64,000 nucleotides of DNA from Trichosphaerium sp. ATCC 40318 (taxonomy: Eukaryota > Discosea > Flabellinia > Trichosidae). Shown here piece by piece: positions 20,869-33,683 of this stretch. The first letter of the stretch is position 1, and every line of letters begins with the position of its first letter. Position numbers and translations under genes: made by a program. The notes under the pieces were generated by a model, which had not been told where the DNA came from, made no database searches, and saw only the letters and a program-made list of their open reading frames with translations. Location: the NCBI GenBank assembly GCA_038496445.1, contig JALMLS010000385.1:186001-250000 (forward strand), read 5' to 3'.

Positions 20869-23800
20869 ATGGAGAAGAGCGACGACGAAGATTCTAGACA
20901 CCAACTTGATGGAAGTGAATCTGATAATGAACAACAAGAGGATGTAGAGATGCTAGACGGTATATTATCGTCTATACTACGTATAATTTAACTAAATCTA
21001 CGAAAGCTGAGGAGAGCAACGAAGAACAACCTGACAGTAACGAACAAGAGCAAAATGAGCCTGACTCATCTAAACCACGTCTAATGATTACAAAACTGGT
21101 CTTAGAAAACTTTAAATCATACGGTGGCGAAAAACAAGTGGGACCTTTCCATCATCAGTTCTCTGCTATAGTAGGTCCAAACGGTAGCGGAAAATCAAAT
21201 GTCATCGACGCTATTTTGTTTGTTTTTGGCAAAAGGTACAAAACCGTCTGTTGCAATCAAAAACAATTCTACGTGACTTTTAACCGCGTTTGTACGTACT
21301 TTAGATTGACATTTTCAATAGGGCAAAAAAATTGCGCCAACAGAGATTGGGCGAGCTCTTACATAACTCAGACAGCTATAAAGGTGTTAAAGAAGGCAAA
21401 GTAACCGTTCATTTCCAACAAATCATCGTCAGGGTAAAGTTTAATCATCTTTTGGAAAAAAATTTCAAAAAAAAAATAGTCTCCAAGACGGAAGCTTCTT
21501 AGGCGCCTTACTGACAGTTTTTCTTTTTTTAGGATGATCCTGAAAAGTATGAAGTTGTTCCAGATTCAGAGTTTTCTGTTACAAGAGTTGCTTTACGTAA
21601 TAATACGTCAAAGTACATGGTCAATAAAAAGTATGTGGAAGAAAGTTTTTTTTTTTGAATTATCAAAAGCACGTGTTTGGATTGTTGTACTTATGTATTT
21701 TTTTCGTAGGGTTGTTAAAGGGAAACAAGTCGTAGCACTTCTAAAGAGTCATGGCATTGATTTGGACCATAATAGATTTTTAATCCTTCAAGGCAAGAAA
21801 TTGATGAAAAACATTCTGGAGTTTGATAGATCACTGTGTTGATTGAAAGTTCCTTATATATGATTTGTAGGTGAAGTAGAGCAAATAGCAATGATGAAAC
21901 CAAAGGCTCAAGGATCCAATGATACAGGACTATTGGAGTACTTAGAGGTATATAATGCTGAGAATCTTGATTGATCGATTTGCGTTAAAAAATTTCTTTT
22001 TAAATCGCGTTTTTACTTTCGTCTTTGTTAAGTACATGCAAGCCCGTATAGCTCAATTGGCAGAGCAGTACCTTCCTAAGGTATTGGTTGCAGGTTCAAT
22101 CCCTGCTACGGGCTTCATATCTTCTTTTGCGCTATGCTGTAGAGTCGGTTCAACTCTACCTGATGGCGTGTTTTTTTTATTCAGTTTGCATACTTTTTTT
22201 GTTTCTTTGAACGTGACAGTTTTTTAACCTTTTACTATTAGGATATTATTGGTACCAACGTTTATGTTGAAGAGATTGAAACATTGGGTGATAAAGTAGA
22301 AAATCTTAATGAGAAGAGGCAAGAGCAGCTACAAAAAGTTCAAGCTGCAGAAAAGTCAAAAGGACAGTTAGAAGCTGCCAAAACCGAGGCTGAGGAATAT
22401 GTTAATATCGAGATTCAAGTTGTCGAAAAACGCGGGATTCTTACTCAAATGGCAAGGCAACGGTAAGTTTAAGAGTGTTAAACATAGTATAGCTTTCTTC
22501 TTCAGTGCTTTATGAGTACAGTCGCTGTTTTTTTTTTTTTTTGCATGTTTTTTGCTTATTATTTTGCTAGCGTTACTACTGCATCTACGAATATTCTAGA
22601 ACGTCAGCAAGAGTTAAAAAATCAACTCGCAGAAGCTGTAAAGGAATACGAGGAGGCAAGGGAAAAAACTGTTGACTTCGAGACTCAACACAAAGCAGAG
22701 AAGAAGTCTTTGGATGTGCGTTTTGTTGTTCCCGTGATATATTTTCTTGTGCAGCTTTGTTGCGTGTCACGTGACTCCACATGTTTTTGTTTGTGCAATA
22801 ATTGTTGCTCCTTTCTATTGCAACTATTTGTGGGTACTTTATGCTGATAAGTTGTTTTTTCCTTAGAAAATGAAACGTGCTTTGGAAAAAGTGAAAAAGG
22901 AGTATTCTTCTAAAGAAAATCTCGAAATTAAGCTCAACGAGGATATCAAAAACGCTAAGAATAAGCTCAAGAGATTGAGGAAGAACATCGAAAAGGTATG
23001 TACTGTTGACTAATAATGCACATGCTCAGTTTTAAAGCTCATAGTAAAACAAACCTTTTTTAATTTTTTTCACTTTATAGGAAGATAAAACTGCTAGAGA
23101 GAAAGCAGCTTCGCTTGTTCTATATAAAGATGAACTAACCAGGTTGAAACAAGAAGTAGTTGAATTGACTGATAAAGTAAAGAAGGAAGAGAAGAAATAC
23201 GAAGCAATTCGTGAGAAGATAAAAGGTAAGGAGAAACAAACTCACAAAAATATTTTGCTTTTGGTCTTCCTTGTCTCCCATACACGTCATGCTTTTGCGA
23301 TTATGTATGTTAAAATAATGACTTACACTATGTAGGCAAGACAGCACCATTACAAGAAGAACTTGAAGAGAAGCAAAAGGATTTGATGCCTTGGAATAAA
23401 AAAATTGATGAAGCTGTTGCCAAAAGAGATTTTGCTGATTCTCAGGTTAATCTTTTAAAAGAACAAACAGAAGAAGCTGAGAGAAAGTACCAAGAAGCTG
23501 TAAATGAGTTGTCAGAGATGGAGAATACCATCAAAGTCAAGGCACGTACCACAAAACACTCGGCGAGATTTTTTCTTTGCAGTTTTCGTTTGCTACTTTC
23601 AATGAACCTCTTGTTTGCTTGAATGATTAGTGACTTACAAAATCTCTAGACTCGAGAAGGAAAAGAGAGCAGTGAACACTTGGAGAGTCTTAATACTGAC
23701 TTGGCAAAGACCAAGAAAGAGTATAAAGCGAAAAAGCTTGAAGAAAGAGAAATAAGCCAAGTCATCAGGTAATGTTGACCTTTTTACATTTTCTTTACTC

Positions 23801-26800
23801 TCTTGCTGATAACTTTAAAAGAGATGTACAAGCTAAACAAACAGCTCTAAAGGAATCTTTATTGACTACTAAGACACAAGGCAAAGTATTGTCGGCTCTT
23901 ATGGACGCTAAATCTAAAGGGAAAATACCTGGTATTTATGTAAGTTCAATGAGTTCTTTAGTTGCCTTTTTTTTTTGTTGTTTTGTTGATTTCTTTTAAA
24001 GGGTCGGCTTGGTAACTTGGGTGCTATTGATGCTAAATTTGATGTTGCTATTTCTACTGCTTGTAGAGGTTTGGATAATATTGTTGTTGATACAACAGAG
24101 ACTGGTCAAAAATGTGTTGAGTATTTAAGGAAAAATAAGCTTGGACGTACTACCTTTATTATTCTTGATAAGCTGAGATATCTTGAACCTAAGATGAAAG
24201 CAAAACTTAATGTACCTGCTGGCGGAAAAAGGTAAGACTTGTGGACCCTTGATACGTTCATAAAACTCCATAGAATCCAAATCAAACAAATATCATATCT
24301 TCTTCTTTGAGTTCTTTTTCTAATTCTTTGCCTTCTCAGGTTGTTTGATCTTGTTCAAGTCAAAAATAACAAATTCTTGATTGCGTTTTACTATGCTCTT
24401 AGAAACACACTTGTCGCTAAAGATCTTGATATTGCATCCAAGTACGTCGAAAAGTTCTTTGTGTTGGTTTTTTTTCTGGTTTGAATGTTTGCAACTTTTT
24501 TTGGTTTCCCGAGTCTGTGGTTGTCTGTTTATACCTTGAATTGACTATCGAGTTAGGATTGCCTTCGGAAAGCCACGTTTTCGTGTAGTGACTTTAAAAG
24601 GTCAACTTATTGATACATCTGGTACAATGTCAGGTGGTGGTAAAAAAGTTCTTCGTGGTGGTATGTCTAGCGCTATCTCTGAAGACCGCTCTCAGTTGAA
24701 AGCTACATATGCAAGATATAAGGTAAAAATATATACTTTCAGCGCTTGCATCACTAGTAGGCGGCTGTGATAGTCGACAAACATTGTTGATGTTTTGACT
24801 TTTTTCTTACTTTTTTATGTTTAGGCAGAGATTGAAGAGAAGAGTGCTGAGAGGAATGATATTCAAGAGCAATTACGTTACCTTGAGCTTGAAGTTAGAA
24901 GACTTGAGAAGGAAGCATCAGAGACTCATCTTGCCCTTGAGAAGACAAATATGGATATACAAGTACGAAGTAGCTTTTTTTGTTTTTTGCAAACGTTAAT
25001 ACTTACAGTCAATCTTAGGGACTTCAGCAACAAATAGCGGACTTGAAGAAGCAAATTCCAGACCTTAAGAAGGGCACAGCATTGCCAGCTGCATCAAAGA
25101 AGAAATTAGTAAAGCTTCAAGTAAGTACAAGACTTTTTTGTTTTTGCTCGTGAACTACTTTTACAGTTTGTTTTTTATTCGTTTGTATTAACTTCTTTGA
25201 TTTAGCAAACTATCACACAATGTGAGGCTCAAGTTGAAGAGTTTAAAGAAGGTAAAGCTGAGATTGAAGCTGAAGTTGAAGAGATTCAAGAGAAGATAAT
25301 GAAAGCTGGTGGATTAAAGCTTAAGGTACGCTAGACAGCCACCTAAGGGAGCACGTTATTATTGTTCAACAAAGGACTTACTTTGTACTTGAACTTGTTG
25401 CTTTGCAACAACACGTGTTCTTACATTGTAGTTCATTGAAGAGAATTCTTTATTCTTATGTTTTTTTGCGTTTAGAATCAGAAGTCTGTTGTTGATGATT
25501 TGCAATCGTTGTTGGATGATAATGTAACACAAATCACTAAGAAGGAGGTGCAAATCAAGTCAGCAAATAAGGCTATAAAGAAGAGTGAGAAGGCAACAGA
25601 AAGTATACTGGAATCAGTTGAAGCTGTTGAGGTTTGTGTTTTGAAAATTTTTTTTTACCAAAGTTTTTTTTCCAATTTATTGTGTCTTATGGTATGGTCT
25701 AGCAAGAAAAATTAAAACATGAAGAAGCAATTCAAGATGTTACTGGTAATGCAAAAGAGGTTCAACAGCAATTTGTAGAGATGCAAGATGTACGTCATGC
25801 TTTTTTTTGCTCCAAGAAAAGAGAAAAAAATCAGAAAATCTTTTGGTTTTTTTTACATGCCATCAAAGAGAGGCTTGGTCATACTTACTTTTTTTGTATC
25901 TAGAAATATCAAGATAAGGTCCAAGTGCTTAAAGATATTCAAAAAGAACACGATGCACTTAAAGAAATTGTTGAAGAGAAACGTTCGGTTGAAGTTGACA
26001 TTTCTCATCAACTTGATGATATCACAGCCAAGGTAAGCGTTATATTTTTATTATTCCATTGTATAGTATGTAAGAATAGTGCACTGTTTAACCACGAATT
26101 GCGCAGGTTGCAGAGGCACAAGGAAGATCAGAAACATACACAAAACGATTAGCTGAATTTCAAAGAAAACGAGAACGTCTTCGACGTGATTTATACGGAG
26201 AGGATGCTATGGAGTTGGAAGATGAAGAATTTAAATTATACACACCTGAGGAGCTTGAAGAGTTTGATTTGGAGGAGTTAAAGGTATACAGAAGAAATCA
26301 AAGGCTCAAACACTTTCATCACTTGTTTTTTCTTTCACGTGAAGTTTTAACTTTGTTTGCTGACTTTTATCAACTTAGGGAGAAGTTGCGCAACTAGATG
26401 CACAAAAAGAGAACTTAGATCCTAATATGAATGCTATTTCGGAGTACAGAGAAAAGGATAAAGACTATAAAGAAAAGCTTGAGCAATTAGATGAATTGAC
26501 AACAAATCGTGATACTGTAAAAACACGTTGGGAGATCTTACGTAAGAAAAGGTGCGTCAAAGGATATCCTTATAGAATTATTAAGATTTTCATGATATAT
26601 TTAATTTCACGTGCTAATACACGTGTTTAGATTGGATGAATTCATGGAAGGATTTTCTATTATTTCTATGAAATTAAGGGAAATGTATCAGATGATCACT
26701 CTTGGTGGTGATGCTGAGTTAGAACTTAATGATAGTCTTGATCCATTCTCTGAAGGTATAAACTTTAGTGTTCGACCTTTAAAGAAGAGTTGGAAGAACA

Positions 26801-27192
26801 TCTCTAATCTATCTGGTGGCGAAAAGGTGCGTATAATGAAAAAAATGAAAAATGGATTTAACTTTGAAATACTTTTTTGTTTATGTCTTTGATGGTCTTT
26901 CTGACTTATTTAGACTCTTTCTTCTCTTGCATTAGTCTTCGCACTACATCACTATAAGCCTACACCGTTCTATTTTATGGATGAAATAGATGCTGCCCTT
27001 GATTTCCGTAATGTTTCGATTATTTCAAATTATATCAAAGAGCGTACAAAGAATGCTCAGTTTATCATTGTCAGTCTTCGTAACTATATGTTTGAGAATG
27101 CAGATAGACTTGTTGGTATTTATAAGACACATGATGTTACAAAGAGTGTAACAATCAACCCTAAAAGCTTCTCTGTTGGAGAAAAAGTGTAA
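20869..27192 (+). CDS. SMC4: condensin subunit SMC4 (structural maintenance of chromosomes ATPase)
   Basis: SMC4 pairs with SMC2 in condensin to compact mitotic chromosomes. From ATG 20869 an acidic N-terminal tail leads to [20 protein letters not shown] and the Walker A motif [29 protein letters not shown] and LLEYLEDIIGT are SMC4-typical. Long Glu/Lys/Leu coiled-coil exons follow. The hinge reads [20 protein letters not shown] through [12 protein letters not shown] second coiled-coil arm precedes the ABC signature NLSGGEK, the Walker [14 protein letters not shown] and a final [13 protein letters not shown]. The stop is at 27190-27192. There are more than 20 introns. One appears to use a GC donor near 23541 (AAG|GCACGT), since only this keeps the frame. 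The 294-nt intron 21948-22241 contains a tRNA gene. Confidence 0.96.
22042..22114 (+). tRNA. tRNA-Arg, anticodon CCT, inside an SMC4 intron
   Basis: A full cloverleaf can be drawn. The acceptor stem GCCCGTA pairs with TACGGGC (22107-22113). The D arm is GCTCAATTGGCAGAGC. The anticodon stem GTACC/GGTAT encloses loop TTCCTAA, giving anticodon CCT (reads AGG, arginine). The T arm GCAGG-TTCAATC-CCTGC carries the B box. No intron is present in the tRNA. A TCTTTTG run about ten bases downstream can end Pol III transcription. It lies on the same strand as SMC4 in the unusually long intron after LLEYLE, so Pol II reads through it. Confidence 0.95.
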
Positions 27193-27637
27193 TCATAAAA
27201 AAATAAATTATTTTGTTGTAAAACATGACAGTGTTTTACTGGAGCTACCACGTGTGCTTGCTTTTTTAATAACATCAAGGTTAGCTTTGGGTAAGAAAGA
27301 GCGGCTTCAACTGTATGACCGTTTGGGAATGAGAGTAACAAGTTACACTGTACGTCATTCACGCGTAGTATTGAACTTTGATAGACTGTAACAACTGGCG
27401 TACTCTTTTACCTATCTTGGCGCAATTTCACAGCCATACAAACGAACAACCATGCAACTAATACAGGTGTAAGAGGTAAATTCTACTCCAATCCTTTCAA
27501 AAAAGGCAACAGTGTTGCTATGTGGGTTTGCAAAATGTTTCGCGAAATCGATAATATTTGTACATGCTCCAAACACGTGATTTATTCAAAAATACAACAT
27601 GCAAATTCTAAAAATAGTATAAATCCACAGCAACAGA
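27193..27637. other. intergenic between convergent genes
   Basis: 3' flanks of SMC4 and of the Cys-rich protein gene. AT-rich, with no frame I support. It contains two CACGTG sites. Confidence 0.4.
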
Positions 27638-28505
27638 TCATTCATAGAAGTCTGCAATGAATTTTGTATCGCAACCGTAAGTACAACAAAATGGAGGGAT
27701 TATATGCTTGTCTGGTAAAACCTCATAACCACAGTTTGAACACATCTTTAGATTGCATAAGTAACACTTCCTCATTCCATTATCCTTGGTGTAGTGGTTA
27801 CAGCAAATGTAATCTCCACATCCACTACAAAGAAGGTCATCTTCTTTGAGATCTTCTACACAGTGCTGACACCTACAATAGTTAACAAACGACTCAAGAT
27901 CTTCAGAGTTGAAATCAAACTAAAGATTGTTGTCGAAGTACTTCACTTACCTGGCATCATTGCAACCTTCCACTTTACACCATATGAGACTACAGCAGTC
28001 CTCGCAATAGTCCTTGCTGAACTCACAACCATCATTGGGGTCATCTAAGGGTGTTTTGCCGTATATACACCTGGCACGTTGCTGTTTCATTGGCTTGTTA
28101 CACTTCTTACAAGCTAGTACACCTGGCACGTTTTTAGCGTATTGCAGCACGCATCAATCGTTCTCCTTGATCGGAATACACGTCGCACCTCCTCTCTTGT
28201 TTAGTGCTTCCATAAACTGTCTTGTCTTCTTCTTTTGATACTTTTCAAACTTTCTTCGCTGTATTGCTTGTTTTTCGTAAAAAGTTCGCCTTTCTCGTTG
28301 CTGGGCCTTATTGAAATTCTGTAGTAGCTGTTCATTGGATACGTTTTTCGCCGGAGCCGGGGCAGTCTGTCCTAATTTACATTTTTGTTAATTTAAGAAG
28401 CGTTTAAATACATCGCTAGGAGTACAAAGAGTACACGAAAGGCGTAGGGTTTTAGAAGAAGTTTATATAAAGTACCAGTAAACACGTACTAGAGATATTG
28501 CTCAT
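27638..28505 (-). CDS. cysteine-rich, probably zinc-binding protein with basic coiled N-terminus
   Basis: Three introns join four exons from ATG 28503-28505 (MSNIS) to TGA 27638-27640. The N-terminal part is basic and helical (LLQNFNKAQQRERRTFYEKQ). The rest is a dense series of CxxC pairs: LACKKCNK, DYCEDCCSLIWCKVEGCND, CQHCVEDL, LLCSGCGDYICCNHY, RKCYLCNLKMCSNCGYE and FCCTYGCD. The spacing suggests several treble-clef or RING/PHD-like zinc sites in about 140 residues. I do not recognise a named domain. A protein-protein or nucleic-acid binding role is possible, but the sequence does not decide. Splice joins were chosen to keep the Cys-rich frame open. Confidence 0.65.
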
Positions 28506-29307
28506 GTGTTTTGCACGTTCAATGTTAAGAGCTATGTTTGTTATCTAATTATACAGACGTAAATAATGAATCAGATGAATTCTGGCTTACTAATAATTTG
28601 TACGCCGTAAAAAGACGGTATTTACCGGTAAAACCAAACGGGAATTTAATGAGATTTCCGTTGTTTTTTCCTAAATTTTTTTGTTGATAATATTCGAAAT
28701 TTTCAGCGGCATATGAGGAGATAGTCAGCGAGGCTATAAACAAGCACTTCTACATAAAGATAATGCATTGATACGGTGGTTTCTACAGAAAAAATCAGAA
28801 TGAAGTGAGCATCTCTGGTACGTAGTAGTGAAGCGTTCTCTTAGCTTTTTATTCTTTTGCGTTGTTTTTCTACTGATGTTTTCTTTCAAGGCTATGACAA
28901 GGAGCTTCTAGCTTGAAACGTTGGTGAAGGGTATAGAGTTCCATACATCACCTACTTCCAGATACGACTACTGGTGAGTAGTTGTTTGAATTGTTCTTTA
29001 CTGACTTTTTTTTGCTTTAGATGTAATGTGGTGTTTGTTTTTAAAGAATGACAACAGTTCGCATGTTAGCTTGTTATAATTCAAACTTTTATTTGTGTTG
29101 CATAACCTACTATACCGCATGTAGCAACTTAAGCATAGCGTTTGGCCTTTGTCTTGTGTAATGATAACCCACTTAAAGAACTCCTATGCTGACAAATACG
29201 TTGTTAAGTTTTTCTTTAAGTCAGACGTCTTTTCAGAAAATCGGTTTTTTTTGGTGCATGTGGCAAAGCGATTTCTATTTACTTCAAAACAAATCAAAAC
29301 GCCTAAG
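28506..29307. other. intergenic, no supported gene
   Basis: Divergent flanks of the Cys-rich gene and the first MORN-like gene. A 64-codon minus-strand frame (28549-28743) has no recognisable features. The frame upstream of ATG 29308 stays open to 29149 but starts without ATG and looks unlike the rest of the protein, so I treat it as 5' UTR. Confidence 0.4.
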
Positions 29308-30465
29308 ATGGCAACGAAACGCGCGGTACATAATAGTGCGACAATCGTAGCGCCTCCTAGCACCAAAAAGCAGATAGCAGCGTTAGAACCGAATGATCGC
29401 TCATTGTTGTACCTGCCTGTAGAGCTACAGCTAGACGTAATGGATTTAGACCATGATCTATACGTAAAATGGCCTCTACTATCGAAACGCGCTGCAACTC
29501 TGACCAGGTTTGACGCGGAGCTGAATAAACACGGAAAATGGGTAAAAAAAGAAAAAAAAGTCAAATGCGATGGAGATTTCAATTTTAGACCAGGATTGCA
29601 TACACTAGCTATAAAAAATTGGAAACACGGACAAGTTCATGGTGTTTTTAAGGAATTTTACGATAATGGCTGTACTAAAAAGGAAGAAAATTATGAGAAT
29701 GGTGTGATTCACGGAGATTGGAAGGTATATCATTATAATGGGTCTATACATAAGCTATGTCATTATATCAATGGTGAACGAGAAGGAGAGTATAAGAGTT
29801 GGTATGAGGATGATAGAGGAGATGAAGGAAAAGAAGGAGACGGTCAATTATTTGAAACTTGGTTTTATGTTAATGGATTGCTTGAAGGAGAATATAATAA
29901 ATATCACGTGAATAATATCCTCCTTGAAAATTGTTTTTATGTCGATAATTTGAAAGAAGGTGAAGATATCACGTATTATAGAAACGGCTCAAAAAAAACA
30001 AAGGCTTTTTATTCAAAAGGTAACAAGGAGGGTTATTTTAAAGAGTTTCGTGGAATTGATGGTAAACTGGTTGTGGATTGTTTTTATTCAAATGATAAAA
30101 AAGAAGGAGAGTTTAAGAGTTTTTATTGGAATGGTAAACTCAGAGAACATTGTTCTTATCTCAATGGTCTTATTCAAGGTGATTATAAACAATGGTATGA
30201 TAATGGACAGTTATTTGAGGAGTGTTGTTATTTTAATGGTAAGAGACATGGAGAGTTTAAGTGGTGGCTTAAGAGTGGTGAACTGAAGAAGAAGTGTAAT
30301 TACTCAATGGGTAAACTAGAAGGAGAGTTTAAAAAGTGGTATGATAATGGTCAGCTATGGGAAAAGAGTCAATATGTTGATGGTAAACTATACGGTGACT
30401 ATGAGAAATGGTCTGTGGATGGTGAATTACAAGAGCGTAAGACTATTCATAGATACCACATGTAA
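29308..30465 (+). CDS. MORN/YwqK-like repeat protein with F-box-like N-terminus (paralogue 1)
   Basis: A single exon of 385 codons starting MATKRAVHNS. After a short tail comes YLPVELQLDVMDLDHDLYVK followed by WPLLSKRAATLTRFDAEL, which looks like an F-box-type helix bundle and is shared with two other genes in this window. Residues about 100-375 are a tandem array of about 12 units of 22-24 residues with the core NGxxxxxCxYxNGxxxGxxKxWYxNGQL (for example YLNGLIQGDYKQWYDNGQL). This is the MORN-variant repeat found in bacterial YwqK-type proteins and in several giant DNA viruses. Function is not known. The F-box-like start would suit a ubiquitin-ligase adaptor, which is inference. It has no introns, unlike paralogues 2 and 3. 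Confidence 0.8.
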   Translation: MATKRAVHNSATIVAPPSTKKQIAALEPNDRSLLYLPVELQLDVMDLDHDLYVKWPLLSKRAATLTRFDAELNKHGKWVKKEKKVKCDGDFNFRPGLHTLAIKNWKHGQVHGVFKEFYDNGCTKKEENYENGVIHGDWKVYHYNGSIHKLCHYINGEREGEYKSWYEDDRGDEGKEGDGQLFETWFYVNGLLEGEYNKYHVNNILLENCFYVDNLKEGEDITYYRNGSKKTKAFYSKGNKEGYFKEFRGIDGKLVVDCFYSNDKKEGEFKSFYWNGKLREHCSYLNGLIQGDYKQWYDNGQLFEECCYFNGKRHGEFKWWLKSGELKKKCNYSMGKLEGEFKKWYDNGQLWEKSQYVDGKLYGDYEKWSVDGELQERKTIHRYHM

Positions 30466-31363
30466 ACTTTATTTTAATCTATAAATACCCTTGTTTGTTT
30501 ATTATAAACAACATCAATCGTGATTGGTTATATAACATTGTTTGTTAGATATTCTGTGATCAATTTGTAGCTCTGATAAAATACGCCATAAAACCATTGG
30601 CCATGAAATGAAACAAGTTTTTTTTACGATCGCAATACCTGTCGCAATGCCAGTTGGATTGAAGAGAAAACTTTCTAGCACAAGGGACTGGGCCAAGTAT
30701 ATTCTGGCTTTTGATCTCTGTTTTAGGTTGTTGGTGTGTATCAACATCACGTACTATGGCCTTGTGCCCCCAAAGTACCAAACTAAGTTCGACCAACTGA
30801 TTTGAGCGATGTCAACGGATACATCGACAAAATCAAGGCAGATGTATGTTGATGATTGTTTCAAAAGATGTTGGTAAAGCGTACTTGGTTTGCATCACAA
30901 TGGTGTCAAAATAAAAACACGTGTTTTGTGACGTGTAAATGCCACTACACCCAGAACCTGCCTACACTTGGTTTTGCGCATTTCAAAAAGCTAAAAGCTA
31001 AGACGTTTGCGATATTTAACAATTCTGAACCGTTTCCCTGTGTGCCACTTGAGTCATGGCACTAACTGACAATCTGTGATGTAACTGAATAACATGGATT
31101 AACACCTACTACACTAGTTATATCTTTTGGACCGTACATTGAACTACCGCATGGTTTGAAAAGTTTGATTTACATTTACTAAGTGCTTTGACTTTATAGT
31201 CTTGGTTGATGACCAACTAAAGTACAAGTTTTATGTCGATTAATAATAATTTGAAAGAGGCAACACTAAACTATTCTTTTGGAAAAAAGTCACGTGTAAA
31301 TACAAAGGTACTAATTCACAAATTTTTATTTACATTATTTTCATTTTCGGTATTCTTCTGGCG
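30466..31363. other. intergenic between convergent genes; one weak small ORF
   Basis: ATG 30608 opens 65 codons (MKQVFFTIAIPVAMPVGLKR) with a hydrophobic start and a Lys/Arg-rich middle. I see no splice partner or family, so it is left uncalled. The rest is AT-rich non-coding sequence. Confidence 0.35.
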
Positions 31364-32693
31364 TCAGAAAACACAAGCAGATTTACGTAATGACTGATTA
31401 CTAGAGTTCTCTAATTTACCATTTCCTTGTCCAGCCATTCTAACAGCAGCATACATAAAACCAGCAAGTGCAGTATGAAGAACTTGTTGAATAAAAATAT
31501 ATTGACTGATTGATTGAACCATAGCAGAATGTCTTTGTTCTCTCAAAGAGTAAACAATCGTGTACGTATCAATATTCTCAAAATCAGGGCATGTCATAGC
31601 ATCTACGCTTTGAAGCAGACCAGCTCGATCTAGATTATCAACACTTTCACTAAGAGCAGAATCACTGTAGTTCAAGGTAGATCGAGATCGTAAAAGAATT
31701 TCTTCTCTTTTCGCTTTAAGCTTCTCTATACCTAGCGCTACAGTGACAAAAGTACCAGCCCGTCCAACACCTGCAGAGCAGTGTACTACAGGCGGTCCTT
31801 CAAGTCCTTTAAAGATACCTTGTTCTCTGTAAATAGACATAAGGTTGTAGAGACTTAAGATTGATTTTGGACATTCTGGGACTCCACGATCAGGCCATCC
31901 CATGAAATGTAGTTGAGTCAACTCCTTCATTGCTCCTGTCTTTGTATGTACTATCTGGAACCTTCTTGATACGATTTCATCGACAGAATGCTGAGAACAA
32001 AGCGTAATCGATAAATCATCCCAAACGCATGTCATACCGATCTCTTGTGGCCAGTATACGTGTCCTTTGATTTTACCGCCTTCTTGTAGTTTTAGAAGCA
32101 TAACGATCACAGGAACGTTATTTTCCCATACCATACGCCAAAAGTCGCCGAATGTCGTTGGTAGAGGGCATTGGGTGACTATGAACGTGCTATGGGGCTT
32201 TTGGGTGTTATTGGGCGTAGGAATTGTACATCGGCTTGCGTTGATGTAATTGTTGTTTGAGAGCATCACACGGTTGTTTTGGTTCGGGAGGACGTCACAG
32301 TATCGGTTTTTGTAAAGATTCTCCGGTAATGCCGCTGTAGGGTATACTTTGCGTAGATCTGAGAATGTTCTCGGTTTTGGCGCGCGTTGTGCTTGTAACG
32401 TTTGATATTCTTGTTGTGCGTATCTTATACGCTCGTCTGATAATGGTGAGGCGTTCTAAAGAGCAATGAGTGATTTATACGTTTTGTTACGAAAAGGTAT
32501 TTAAAAGGTTCAGCGAAATGAAAGTATGGAGGTAAACCCACTATTCGCGCGTGTATTGAACACTACAAGAACGTTATGTTATTGTTTGATAGAAATGATA
32601 AGTAATTGGATTAAAAACGATACGTACCCCTTGAATTATAGGTGCTTGATTTGTTTGTGCTATTTTCTTTACTTTCATCATGCTGAGGTGCAT
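31364..32693 (-). CDS. classical protein tyrosine phosphatase
   Basis: The PTP domain removes phosphate from phosphotyrosine. In order: LYKNRYCDVLPNQNNRVML with NNYINAS (substrate loop), FIVTQCPLPTTFGDFWRMVW, the WPD loop LHFMGWPDRGVPECP with its general acid Asp, and the P-loop VVHCSAGVGRAGTFVTV (HCx5R; Cys nucleophile and Arg present). A tail with SQYIFIQQVLHTAL closes the domain, followed by a short Ser/Asn-rich end at 31364. The main exon begins near 32458. Two upstream exons (one beginning ATG 32693-32691, MHLSMMKVKK) splice in frame but are less certain. No transmembrane segment or extra domain is seen, so it is probably a cytosolic enzyme. Signalling partners are unknown. Confidence 0.9.
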
Positions 32694-33683
32694 ACTTTGG
32701 GAGAATTTCTGTATTTGTAGAATTCTGGAACTTAAGAGTACCATTCAACGAAAATTACACTAACTTAACCTCATGAACTTCACTTGTGAAGCAACCGCAA
32801 GCAAGTGTTTACGCCAAAATACGTTCATGATTGCTCCATTTTTAAGTTTACTGAACACACTTTATTTCAGAACGTTAAACAAACACTGTGTCATACAAAC
32901 ACTTCCTCTTCTTGTGTGGGACTTCCAAACGTCAAAATTCGTTTGTGTTTTTAACTTGAATCTTGAACTTGGAATAACATTGTTTTCGACGAACGTACTG
33001 TTACGGTTTTACCGCTTCTGAACGTTAATATTAATTTTCAAGTAATGAAAATACGTCGGCTCAACTTGCGGAGATTGTTAAATTCTATTCACTAAAAATA
33101 CTGTAAAAGTCAACTTATCATTTTTTCACGTGTTGGCTTACGTCACTGAAATAAATTATCGTAAACATAGCCATATCTCTTGTTTGTGATCGCGAGGATA
33201 AGCCATTTTCATGTAATACTATTAACAGTCTATTTTAAAAATAGACCGCCGGTCCATACCTATCCACGTGGTAATTTTCATGTTGCCAACAAATACTCAA
33301 CTTTGGTTAGGCTAAATAGGTTATTGATAACTCTCCAGGCAAGTCAGCCTGAGGCATAAACGTGCTAATCAAATCACGGTATTGAGCGTAAAAACTTGTA
33401 CAGCGAAGTTAGTGTTGCTACGAGTTTACATGGTTACACATGGAGAAGTTGGCAGCAGATTACCACGCATTGATACTATAAACAACCGAAACAACTTTTA
33501 GGCTACCTCGCGTTTAACAACTGTTTCAACCAAACACTGACGTCACATTCAATTCTACCGTAATTAGATCCAATAACATAGTATGAAATTATACTTACTT
33601 TTAATGCAATCTTCACTTTGGTGACTTGCTCTGTACTTTGTGAAACTTGGCTTAAATTGCCCTTCCATAAGTATTAACTTGTC
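32694..33683. other. intergenic, divergent promoter region of PTP and GH9 genes
   Basis: An 82-codon plus-strand frame (32773-33021) is hydrophobic but unsupported. Nothing else is recognised. Two CACGTG sites lie between 33120 and 33270. Confidence 0.4.
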
